This document shows positions 45,290 to 61,817 of a DNA stretch of 64,000 bases, one piece after another. Source of the stretch: Lichenostomus cassidix (taxonomy: Eukaryota > Chordata > Aves > Passeriformes > Meliphagidae). Made by a program: the position numbers and the translations under genes. Position 1 is the stretch's first letter, and every line of letters starts with the position of its first letter. The DNA lies in NCBI GenBank assembly GCA_008360975.2, contig CM039211.1, forward strand, positions 74,753,663 through 74,817,662, given 5' to 3'. Under the pieces are notes generated by a model. The model searched no databases, was not told the origin of the DNA, and worked only from the letters and a program-made list of their open reading frames with translations.

Positions 45290-45560
45290 ACTTCACTGAA
45301 GGAAGAGTTATCTCAATTTTAATGTACAGCCCTTTTTCATGTTTCATTTAACCTCTGCTGTATTATTAACCACATCAAAATATAACAACGGTCGTTAGGG
45401 AAAAAATGGAAAATGAGAACATTTGGGAAAATTTGGACTCTTCCCCCTTTATCTGTAATTTAACGCTCTCGGTTTTACTTTCGTGCCCCATTCCACAGTC
45501 TCATTTAATACATAGGTTTGTTTGCTTTAAATACCAAGCACAACCCCAATCCTGCTTCTT
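45290..45560. promoter_or_regulatory. candidate conserved non-coding element
   Basis: GAGTTATCTCAATTTTAATG, GCTGTATTATTAACCACATC, AATATAACAACGGTCGTTAG (MYB-like AACGG), GTAATTTAACGCTCTCGG and TTAATACATAGG occur in 270 bp. The isolated CpGs inside AT-rich DNA hint at constraint. Confidence 0.38.
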
Positions 45561-45900
45561 CCAAACTCCACAGCAAAATAATTCCCAACACACCGGAAGA
45601 AAGATGAGACCTGCTGATATTCCTTCTTCTCATTTGCCGCAGTGGAACAAAACCTCCTTTGCCCAAATTGTGTTGCTAACCTTGAAAGATTCTCATTGCT
45701 AGTGTTTCACTGGAAAAGGAAATTGGGAGAAGGGGCAAAAATCCTGGATTGGATCCGTTCTAGCTCCACCTTGCAGTGAGGAGCTCAGGGATGGAGATCA
45801 GGTGTTTCCATCTGTGGAAAGCATAGCCCTCATTTCACCATCAGGTACAAAGTGTGACCTGGGAATCACTGGGATGGAAATGAGACCAAAAATCTGGTTA

Positions 45901-46012
45901 TGGAATCCCAGAACAAATCCCGGAATGGTTTGGGTTGAAAGGGATTGCAGTGGAATGAGATGAGCTTTGAGGTCCCTTCCAACCCAAACCATTCTGGGAT
46001 TCCATGATTCCA
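45901..46012. mobile_element. inverted pair of CR1 LINE ends
   Basis: A minus-strand CR1 end (GGAATGGTTTGGGTTGAAAG at 45922) is followed within 25 bp by a plus-strand end (GGTCCCTTCCAACCCAAACC at 45971, then ATTCTGGGATTCCATGATTC). The terminal parts also pair: TGGAATCCCAGAA at 45901 with TTCTGGGATTCCA near 45992. Together they form an imperfect hairpin of about 35 paired bases. Confidence 0.85.
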
Positions 46013-46344
46013 TAATAAACCAAGATGATCCTTCTAAGCTCTAACCTAAATAAAACATATCAAACAACTCCTGCGTGTGGAGAACAATGAAGAACCTGCC
46101 CGGAGGGGGTAATCAGTGTCTGAGGAGTCTTTCATCTAACAAGGACATCTTAAGTGAAGTTGCCTGAAAAAAAGGTGCTGTGCAATTGCCAAACACCTCC
46201 CTGTATTCCAAGGATTCCTCTGAAGCACCGTGTGTTAATTGGAAGGAAGTTGGAAAGCTTTTCTAGTAGGATCCTGTAATAAGCTTCATTAATCTGGGGG
46301 GACGGCAGTGCGTTGCATGTTAATAAAAAGGCAGGGAAGAGAAC

Positions 46345-46541
46345 TGAAAGGGAGGTTTGGATGGGATTTTGGGAAGAAATTCTTCCCTGGGAGGGTGGGG
46401 AGGCCCTGGTACAGATTCCCAGAGAAGCTGTGGCTGCTCCTGGATCCCTGGAAGTGTCCAAGGCCAAGTTGGAGCAACCTGAGGTAGTGCAGATGATCTT
46501 TAGAGTCACTCCCAACCCAAGCCAGTGTGGGATTCTATGGA
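46345..46541 (+). mobile_element. CR1 LINE 3' end
   Basis: GGTTTGGATGGGATTTTGGG, AAGAAATTCTTCCCTGGGAG, GGTGGGGAGGCCCTGGTACA, CCCAGAGAAGCTGTGGCTGC, CCCTGGAAGTGTCCAAGGCC and TGTGGGATTCTATGG form a well-preserved forward tail. Confidence 0.92.
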
Positions 46542-46789
46542 CTGTCTTATCTAGATGTGGTAGGAAAAGTACAGCTAAGTGGGTGTGTGGAAATAAAAGC
46601 GGTGAGGGAGGTTGAGAAAGGAGCAGTTCAGCTGCAGGTGCTGCAATGAAAGCAAAAATGGGCATGAAAAATCCCATTTCCTTAAGATTTTGGGAGTGCA
46701 GGGCCTGAAGAGGCTGTTGGTTTGGGCTCAAAGAGCTGGAATTTGTGCTAAGAGCAGCTGCTCAACTGAGCACAACTGAAAGACTCCTC

Positions 46790-46935
46790 CTGTTGAGCGA
46801 GCCCATGGATTAGATATGAATTATCCTGTTTGCATTTCATTTAGTTTGATTTTCTCTCTATTTCCTATTTTCTAAATTAGATAACCCTTGCTTGATTTAA
46901 GATAATTTGCCTTTACTGACTATTACTTAAGGCCA
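46790..46935. promoter_or_regulatory. candidate conserved non-coding element
   Basis: GGATTAGATATGAATTATCC, GTTTGCATTTCATTTAGTTT (TTTGCAT half-octamer), TCTAAATTAGATAACC and GATTTAAGATAATTTGCC form a compact AT-rich island. Confidence 0.4.
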
Positions 46936-49900
46936 AGCATTTGCAAAGCCATTCCAGGAGAGAAGGAAAATTAAACCATGGAAATTTAGGGTTTAGAGAA
47001 CAAAAGGAACGCAGAGATGGAAGGGAAGCAATGATGAGTGGGGAACTGGCAATGCCTCAGCCCCAAGAGCTGCCTTTGACCGATGCCATGAGCTTTTCCA
47101 GACACTCTGGAGCTTCCTTTGTGCATCCTGTGCTTAAAAATTTGATGAGCTGAGTTCCTCGTGTATTTACCACTAGTATAGCAACAGGGACCCATAAGCA
47201 GGAAAATGGAGTTGGATGATCCACCCCTTTTTCTTCGGGAGGGATTATGGGCTCCGACAATTTAACTGCCTGCTTTTATTTCCACGTTATATTGCGGTTG
47301 CATCTGGAAATCAGGAAATTCGATTTTGGAAACGAAGAGTGGGAGGAGGGAAGTGGGGAAAATCAAAAAGCAAAGCCTCTCTCTGACACTGCACCCTGGA
47401 AATCTCTCCTGGAGGAATGTGGGATCTCTTTAGGAGCTGCTAAGCTATGCAAAGCAAATTGTTTTGGATTTCCCCAGCCCAACCCTGCCCACCCTGTCAT
47501 TTGTAACTGCTGGCTGCGGTGACAGAAACTCTTCATCAAGCTCCAGGCTACACATACACCTCAAACTCATTAAAAGCAGCGAGGTTTGTAAGGACACAAC
47601 ACCACCAAACCACCTCAGCAGTGTTTTTCCACGGGACAACTCCTCCCTTGGATTATTGTGCCTCCCACTATTCTCTGCCATGGAGAACAGGTCAGATCCA
47701 TGGCTGGATCTGTGTCCCCTGGTGTCACCACCACCACTGCTGTGCTGCCCGAGCACCCTCTGCTTGGAAATCAGGATGTTCCACCTCGCACAGAGACAAA
47801 TCCTAGCTCCATCCAAATGTCTCCGAGAACAATTTTCGCCTGGAGAATGTTCCTTCAATCCCATCTGTGCAGATCACAGTTTGAAATGCCGCCTGCACTT
47901 TCCAAACTCTCACTACACTGGGAAAAAATAGCCAGAGCAAAGTACAAAAAAAATAGAAAACAAGGAAAAATCCCAACCCATCAAGCAAATGTGGAATAAA
48001 AAATAAGGGAAGGAAATGCTGAAGCAACCACTCCTCCTCCATTTGTTTTGCTGTCTGACAGACCCAATAAATTGTCCCAGTTCCCAAACTGGGCTTTAGA
48101 TGATGTACACACGTCCACAATCCTAGCTAGCTGCTTCCTGGCATACCTCGGGAATGCCACTGTGTCCTCCAGTGGAGTTCTGTATCGATGCCTTTCCCAA
48201 ATAAATCTCGGGGCTGCCTTATATTAATGAACTGTCACAGTTCCATTGTTTTCCCAGGGCCTTGCAGCTGCATTGTTTCACAGGTGCTTGGCAAATTCAA
48301 ATGAGGCTGGGTTGGGGTTTCAGGAGGAGACCAAATCCCTCCTCCAGCAGATTACATTTCTCCACGCAGGAAAAATGACTTTATTTTCCCCGGCCTGCCT
48401 CACTCCTCTTCCTCCCCTCACCCCTCACCTCCTTCATGCTTCCTGGTGATGAAATTAAAATTTCTGTCTGGTTTTGGATGCAAAAATCCTAATTCTTGCA
48501 ACCTTTTCAGCTCCCTCTCCTCAGACAACATAATCAGTGGAGCTGAGCAAGGCCCTGCTGGTGAGCAGGAGCTTTCAGGGAGACCTCCATGCATTCCATA
48601 TGACTGCTTCTAAAGTATTATTGGTTTGAATTATTAGGTTTTCCCTAGTGATCCAGCACCCCTATTTCCTTGGATTATATGCTACTCTCAGAAACAGCCA
48701 GTCTTGGAGCTCTGTTTATGTCCTATGGTTGGTTTTTTTTATTTCAGCAGAGTTACTTTGAAAACCTCGTGCTGACTGAATTTCTAATTCCGCCTTAAAA
48801 AGGAATTTGTTTCCCTCCAAAACATTGAAACCAGTTTGCCATGAAAATTAGTTCAAGTAGAATTTCCTTCCTCCTGTTCATTCCAAAGAAACTTCTCCTA
48901 GACCTGGAAATGACATAATTGTGTATCCAGTTCACAGGATTTAAATCCAACCCTCAATCTCTTTACTAAGCATAAATACATGTAATTTTTTTGTAAAGTT
49001 AGATTATGTCCTAGGCTGTTCCCAGAAAAACAAAGGTTGGAATTTCTATGGTTTAATAAAAGGAGATTAATATGGAAGTGAAACAAATCTACTGTTAGAA
49101 AAATTAGCAGAATCAAAATCCATTTAACTGAGACCTGCAGCTCTTTATACTGCAATCATAATACACTTAGAGGAGCAGCTTCCCTAAAAACTGGCCTTGT
49201 CACCGATAGCCCTTTATTCTTCCCTCTGTGTTCATTGTCAAGGAGCTAATTCAGGCAGCTAATTGGGACAATAACTAATCCAGCCACCATGTATTCCCCC
49301 AATTATTTCCTTCTTCATCCCTCTCTTATTCTTATTCCCATGTATTTTTTTACAGCAGCTTTTAATTCAATTATGAGGACAAGCAACGCATGGGACTCGA
49401 CCCAAGGATCTCCCGGATCCAGGCTCAACAACAAACAGCAAAAATAAAAATATGATAGCAAAGAATTTACAAGAACAACAACAACAAATTTTTTGTCATC
49501 ATTTTAAGAGACATCTTCCACTAGCCCAGGTTACTCCAAGCCCCATCCAAACATTTTTCCAGATGCTGGTACTTCGGGAAATACGAACAATTCCTGCTGA
49601 AATCTTGAGAATAGATTGCCTGATTGTGTTTTCTGTATTCCTGTCATCACAACCCGTGGATTTCCATAACGACCTACATATGCCCATTACAAAAATTGAA
49701 AATACATGGACAATCTCTTTACATCCCCTGCACCTCTTGGCCTTTTCCCAAATCCACTGTTTTCTCCCTAATGGACCGCAGTATTCCATATCCATTAGAA
49801 CAACTGAAAATGGTGACATTTCACTTTAATTGAAATCAAACATCCGATTTCATTAGGGAATTGGAAAACAAACCAAATTTTAATCGCGATTCACACAAGT

Positions 49901-50048
49901 ACAGAAGAATATTTTTCCACCCCTAAGATTACCTTTCCCCAGAAACCTGAGGCATTTCTGAGGCAATGGATGAAACACATCCTTGGTACTGAAATTAGCA
50001 TCAGCTATTCCAGCTTCATAAAATTAATCAACTCATTTTCACGATTAT
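46936..50048. other. intergenic DNA
   Basis: No gene is supported. Possible regulatory patches lie at 47225-47335 (CGACAATTTAACTGCC, CACGTTATATTGCGGTTGCA) and 49195-49330 (TTCATTGTCAAGGAGCTAAT, GCAGCTAATTGGGACAATAA). 48900-49160 is mildly AT-rich and a CAA repeat sits near 49475. Confidence 0.5.
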
Positions 50049-50168
50049 CATAGAATTGTGGAATGGTTTGGGATTTTAAGGGATTTTAAGGATTGTCCAG
50101 TTCCACTAAACCAGGCTGCTCTCAGCCCTATCCAACCTGGCCCTGGACAGCTCCAGGGAAGGGCAGTC
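50049..50168 (-). mobile_element. CR1 LINE 3' end
   Basis: ATCATAGAATTGTGGAATGG, TTTGGGATTTTAAGGGATTT, CCAGTTCCACTAAACCAGGC, CTATCCAACCTGGCCCTGGA and CAGCTCCAGGGAAGGGCAG run in reverse-complement order. The ATCATAGAAT terminal octamer is kept. Confidence 0.9.
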
Positions 50169-50935
50169 CAATAAAATTCCCCAAATTTATCTGCAACACC
50201 ATAAATCCACTGACCATGTGCATACTTACTTTTTTCATGGATTCATGTCAAGCCCCATTTGGATGGATTTTTCTAGGAATGGAAACAATCCCAGCCCCAA
50301 ACGGGGAACAAAAGGGAGGTTGGTATTTTGCTATTCCGGTATTAAAGTCTATAGGCAGTGGGAAAAATTCCTTTTGGAGTTCAGAAACCTCAAGATGTGA
50401 CTTTTTGACAAATTCCTGTCCTTTTACCACCCGTTCCTCTGCTCATGGAGCAGTTCAGTTCCCCAAATGCTTCCTGTGAATTCTGAGGTTGGTCAAAGGC
50501 CCCACTGCTCATGGAATTCCTGTGGCTTGCTGAAAACAGGACATATGGGGACAGAATAAAATCCAGGGGATTAAAATTGGAAAATGAATTATACCGGGGC
50601 CAGGGTGGCATTTGGGTTAGGCCTTTTCCTACTTAATTGACAAATAAAACCTCACAGCCTGTTATTAACCGAATTCCTCATTAATTTGAAGGCAGAGTCT
50701 CTGGAAATGTTCCGGGTTAGGTTGGATGCAGCTTGGAGCATTCTGGTCTAGTGACAGACCCTTCCAGCCCAAACCATTCCATGATTTTATATCATTCCCC
50801 CTCCTTTGCCTTCCCCCATTCTCTCCCTTATTTTCATTTCCAGTACGTGCTTGCTCACCGGCCCCATTGCGGGCTCAGCACCCCAAAAACATTTAAAAAG
50901 GAATAATTCAAACATACCTCTTTTAGCGGGATACC
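50169..50935. other. intergenic DNA with a CR1 tail at 50695-50795
   Basis: The only element seen is a forward CR1 tail at 50695-50795 (GAGTCTCTGGAAATGTTCCG, GTTAGGTTGGATGCAGCTTG, CTTCCAGCCCAAACCATTCC, ATGATTTTATA). The rest is unique. Confidence 0.7.
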
Positions 50936-52415
50936 AAGGGCTGAGGCAGCTGACAGCCTTCGAGGGTCTGATGGTGGCTGAGGGGCTGAAATCCTTCACA
51001 GGGTTTGTTGGAGGCTGAGGGAGATGAAGCCCCTCACGGCATCTTGATCATGGCTGAGGGGCTGAAATCTCTCACGGGGTTTGCTGAAGGCTGAGGCGTC
51101 TGAAGCCCCTCATGGCAAAGCCCCTCATAGCTTCTTGATCATGGCTGAGGGGCTGAAATCCCTCGTAGGGTTTGCTAAAGGCTGAGGGAGATGAGAGGGC
51201 TGAAGCCCCTCATAGCTTCTTGATCATGGCTGAGGGGCTGAAATCCCTCAGCGTTTGCTGGAGGCTGCAATCACTCACAGGATTTGCTGAAGGCTGATGG
51301 AGCTGAAGCGACAGCGAAGGTGCGAAACTTCGAGGCTCCTCTGAGGGCTGAGCCAAAGCTGTCCCAGCGCCCGCCGAGGGCTGGACGGGGCGCGAGCCCT
51401 TCACGGTACGGAGTCGCGAGCCCCTCAGGGCAGCGAGGCGCGAGCCCCTCAGGGCAGTGAGGCGCGAGCCCCTCACGGTACGGAGTCGCGAGCCCCTCAG
51501 GGCAGTGAGGCGCGAGCCCTTCACGGTACGGAGTCGCGAGACCCTTACGGCATCGAGGCGCGAGACCCTCACGGGATGGAGGCGCGAGCCCCTCAGGACA
51601 GTGAGGCGCGAGCCCCTCAGGGCAGCGAGGCGTGAAACCCGAATGGGATGGGCTGAGGGTCGGGCGCGCGAGGAACCCTTGGAAGATCTGTGGCGGCTGA
51701 AGTCCCTCACGGTGCCTAATGATGGCTGAGCGGCTGAAATCCCTCAGAGGGTTTGGTGAAGGCTGAGGGAGATGAAGCCCCTTAGGGAGGTGAAGCCCAT
51801 CACGGCTAAGCCCCTCACGGCGCCTTGATCGAAGGCGGGAAATTTCGAAGTTCCTCTGAGGGCGGGGCCAAAGCAATCCCGGCGTCCTCGGCGCCCCTCA
51901 CGTGGAGGCACGAAACCGGAACGGCATCGGCCGAGGGTTGTTTGCGCGGGGAGCCCTTCAAGGATCCGTGGCGGCTGAGACCCCTGACAGCGTCCGATCA
52001 TGGGTGAGTAGCGCGAAACTCTTGGAGAATGTGCGGGAGCTGAAAGCGCTCAGGTGAGCGCTGAGGCGGCTGTAAGCGGTCATGGCGTCTGATGGTGGTT
52101 TGGGGGCGAGCGAAAGCTCTCAGCGGGTTTGCTGAGGGGTCTGAAACCCTCGAGGGTCGTGTGAGGGGCCTGAAAGGCTTCGAGGGTCTGCTGAGGAGTT
52201 CGAGGTGTCTGAAACCCCTCACAGGGTTTGCTGGGGGCACTGAGGGGTTTAAAACCATTCAGGGGTCTGAAAGCCCTCGCAGGTGTTGCTGAGGGTGCTG
52301 AAACCTCTCAGAGTGTTTGATGGGGACACTGAGGGGTTTTAAGCCTTTCAGGGGTTTCAAAGCCCTCCCGGGTCTTGCTGAGGGTGCTGAAACCCCTCAC
52401 GGGGTATGAGCACGG
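50936..52415. repeat. 1.5-kb GC-rich block of degenerate, hairpin-prone repeats
   Basis: Variants of CTGAAATCCCTCACGGGGTT and CTGAAGCCCCTCATGGC alternate with GCTGAGGGGCTGAA and CTTGATCATGGCTGAGG. The GGCTGAGGGGCTGAAAT word starts near 50976, 51052, 51142 and 51227, spacings of 76-91 bp. Many units contain a small dyad (AAACCC..GGGTTT). The right third (52130-52410) is a looser CTGAAACCCCTCA/GAGGGT array. The block is bounded on the right by the TCF4 CpG island. Long frames here are by-products of the periodicity, not genes. Confidence 0.9.
51391..51640. repeat. 24-bp CpG-rich minisatellite, ten units
   Basis: CGCGAGCCCCTCAGGGCAGT-type units (GAGG or GAGT completing 24 bp) start at 51391, 51415, 51439 and so on every 24 bp through 51607; a degenerate eleventh starts at 51631. 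Two unit types alternate: GGGCAG[TC]GAGG and ACGGTACGGAGT endings. Since 24 is divisible by three, every frame stays open on both strands. Confidence 0.97.
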
Positions 52416-52617
52416 CTGAGGGGACAGCAGCTCCTCCCGACAAAAGCCCCTGGCGGCGCGGAGGGCACGGATCGCCCCGGCCTTGGCGCCCGGACACGTG
52501 AGGGGCGCAGCTGGCCGTGAGAGGCGGCGGGGTCCCTCCATCTTGTGAGCCCCGCCGCGCCGCGCCGCGCCGTCCCGCCCGCTACCTCGCTTCCTCCCTC
52601 GCTCCCTCCCTCCCGCC

Positions 52618-52665
52618 CTCCTCCTCCTCCTCCTCCTCCTCCTCCTCCTCCTCCTCCTCCTCCTC
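52618..52665. repeat. (CTC)16 trinucleotide tract in promoter
   Basis: Sixteen uninterrupted CTC triplets lie 30 bp upstream of the TATA-like word. The tract is polypyrimidine on + and polypurine on -, and may adopt H-DNA. It is likely length-polymorphic. Confidence 0.95.
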
Positions 52666-52736
52666 GTCATTGTCTGCGAGCGGCGGCGGCGGCGCTTATA
52701 AGGCGGCGGGCATTGCCCGGATGTGAGCGGCGGGCG

Positions 52737-52823
52737 ATGCGGCTGCCCGGGCGGGATGCGATCGGCCGCGGCTCGGCGGGGGAGGCCGCGCTGCTGAGCC
52801 GGAGGAGGCGGCGGGCGCTCTAA
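52737..52823 (+). other. short upstream ORF, 28 codons
   Basis: An ATG at 52737 opens a 28-codon frame ending in a TAA at 52821-52823. The product is Arg-rich and CpG-driven (starts MRLPGRDAIG, ends LLSRRRRRAL). If transcription begins at the TATA-like word at 52695 this would be the first ATG of the leader. Coding value is unproven. Confidence 0.25.
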
Positions 52824-52865
52824 ACTTGGACCAAGTTGGGGAAACGGGCGGCCCCGCGCTCCCCC

Positions 52866-53486
52866 GAAGGGGGAGTCGCCTGATTTTGGTTTTTTTTTTT
52901 GCGATTTGGGTATTTTGGTTTTTGGGATTTTTTTTTTTTTTTTTGCAAGGAAGGACAAGGAGGGGGGCAAGTCCCCGAGAGCCGCGGCGCTGCGAGCCCC
53001 GTCACCATGTGTCTGTAAAAACAATAGGGCAAAAGTTGTCGGACCTTCTTTTTTACCTTTTTTTTCTCCTTGGTTTTGAATTTTTAAATATTTTTTTCTA
53101 ATTTATATATTTTTTGCTGGCCCCCAAATCCCAACAAAGCCAGGTGTAGGGTGCCTGTAAAGCTGTGGAATAACCCGGAGCAGGACTGACACTTTCCCTA
53201 CTTTTTGGAATCACACACGTGTGAGACAATAAAGCACTTTGGCAGAAGATTCCTCTCTTTTTATTTTGATTCTTTTTGTTCCTTTTTTTTTTCTTTTTTT
53301 TTCCCCCCCCTTGGAATATTGTGAACATATTTGTGGCCATTTAAGGTAAAGTTCCGATTTGCTGTTAGACTAACTTTGTCTGTGGGTTTTTTTTTTCTTT
53401 TTTTTCTTTTTTTTTTTGATTGAAATTGTCGATCCCGATGTGTTATTAAAAAAGAAAAAAAAAAAAAGGAAGGAAAAGAAAGAAAG
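52866..53486 (+). other. TCF4: T-rich leader region of TCF4 locus
   Basis: Long T-runs (52895-52905, 52930-52945, 53280-53300, 53387-53418) alternate with unique sequence (GTCTGTAAAAACAATAGGGC at about 53011). CACACGTGTG at 53214-53223 is a perfect dyad containing a CACGTG E-box. AATAAA lies at 53228-53233. A donor-like AAG/GTAAAG sits at 53343-53351. It may be part of a non-coding TCF4 first exon or first intron. Confidence 0.4.
53387..53486. repeat. poly-T / poly-A inverted repeat
   Basis: A T-rich arm (53387-53418) is followed by a 29-nt unique loop (GATTGAAATTGTCGATCCCG and so on) and then an A-rich arm (53448-53486). In RNA the arms could form a long U:A-rich stem. It is not a retrotransposon tail pair that I can identify. 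Confidence 0.7.
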
Positions 53487-53909
53487 TGCAAGTTCCGGGC
53501 TGTGTAAATCTATACATTGTATATACATTGCATAGACACGGTGTAACTACACGTGTGCGAGATACGCCAAGGTGCAAACGCGGGGAACTCGCTGCTTGAT
53601 TTCCTACCGGAAAATGAACTCCGAGGAGTTCTTTTCAGTGCTGTCGGGCCTGCGAGAGGAAAATGTGCAATAAAAGTGGCAGAGGGGATGAGGAAAGAAG
53701 GAAGGCTGAAGGGAAGGCTGAAAACTTCCGCTAAATCCGAGGGGCTGCTTTGCAAAGTTTGCGGCGATGCTCTGGGCAAAAAACGGGAAAGCTGGGCGTC
53801 GGGATCGAGCCGGGGGGGGCGGGAATAACCCAACCAAAACAAAGCGAGATTATAGATTAAAAAAAAAAAAAAAAAAGGGAACGGGTAATCCAAAGTGGGG
53901 GGGAAAAAA
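53487..53909 (+). other. TCF4: TCF4 upstream region between CpG clusters
   Basis: There are scattered CpGs, a second CACGTG at 53550-53555, AATAAA at 53669-53674 and an A-run at 53857-53877. There is no coding evidence. It could be leader exon or promoter. Confidence 0.4.
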
Positions 53910-53979
53910 ATATTGTTCCTTTCGGCCAAGTGTCCGCGTCACGTGCGTCCGCGGCCCCGTATAATAAACGCGCTTCGCC

Positions 53980-54168
53980 ATGTGTGCGCGGGAGCTGCGC
54001 GGATCCGAGGTGCGATCCTCGCAAAAGTGCGGCGGCGGCCGAGCGCGGAGCTCCATGAGCGGCGGCGGCCGAGCGCGGAGCTCCATGAGCCGAGCGCGGA
54101 GCTCCATAAGCGGCGGCCCAGGGTACGGAGAGGGCTCGGCGGGGCTCGGAGCCGCTGCGCCGGGCTGA
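53980..54168 (+). other. short upstream ORF with internal repeat, 62 codons
   Basis: The frame starts MCARELRGSE and carries two GGGRARSSMS repeats plus a partial third, because it crosses an exact 30-bp DNA duplication. It ends with TGA at 54166-54168. A start at about 53990 would exclude its first ATG but not the internal ones. Likely non-coding. Confidence 0.2.
54031..54110. repeat. exact 30-bp duplication plus partial third copy
   Basis: The 30-bp unit at 54031-54060, which begins GGCGGCGGCCGAGCGCGGAG and ends CTCCATGAGC, is repeated without change at 54061-54090. A third copy at 54091 lacks the first nine bases and has ATAAG for ATGAG. Confidence 0.95.
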
Positions 54169-54300
54169 ACTCCGCGCCCCTTCCCTCTTCCCTTTTCCCC
54201 GGGCTCCCCTCCCCCCGTAGGCCCGAGCCGCTCCCGGGTTGTTGTCGGCCTAATTCCCCCCACCCTCCCCTCCTCTCTGCAAATTAGGAATCGGGGCTAA

Positions 54301-61817
<7,517 letters not shown>

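Larger units (their letters stand above)
52416..52865 (+). promoter_or_regulatory. TCF4: TCF4 upstream CpG island, proximal promoter candidate
   Basis: CpG density rises sharply (GCCGCGCCGCGCCGCGCCGT near 52551). GC-box words occur, such as CGGGCGGGATGCG at about 52748 and ACGGGCGGCCCC at about 52843. A TATA-like CTTATAAGG lies at 52695-52703, and a transcription start about 30 bp downstream would fall near 52728. The island lies 2 kb upstream of the first coding exon, in the right orientation for a TCF4 promoter. The exact start cannot be seen. Confidence 0.6.
53910..54300 (+). promoter_or_regulatory. TCF4: second CpG cluster with TATA-like word, alternative TCF4 promoter candidate
   Basis: CACGTG at 53940-53945 lies just upstream of a TATA-like TATAATAAA at 53960-53968. 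Dense CpG follows. The spacing fits a TATA promoter starting near 53990. TCF4 in mammals uses many alternative 5' exons, so a second start here is plausible but unproven. Confidence 0.45.

Noticed and set aside
51391..51640. Regular repeats resembling a CRISPR array
   Set aside because: The 24-mers are directly adjacent with no spacers and lie in vertebrate nuclear DNA. It is a minisatellite.
51271..51876. 201-codon open frame on the - strand with regular RxSRL-like repeats
   Set aside because: The 24-bp period is a multiple of three, so all frames stay open on both strands. The apparent repeat protein is a by-product of the minisatellite.
52308..53024. 238-codon open frame on the - strand
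   Set aside because: It crosses a (CTC)16 tract read as poly-Arg, T-runs read as poly-Lys and a CpG island. No domain is seen.
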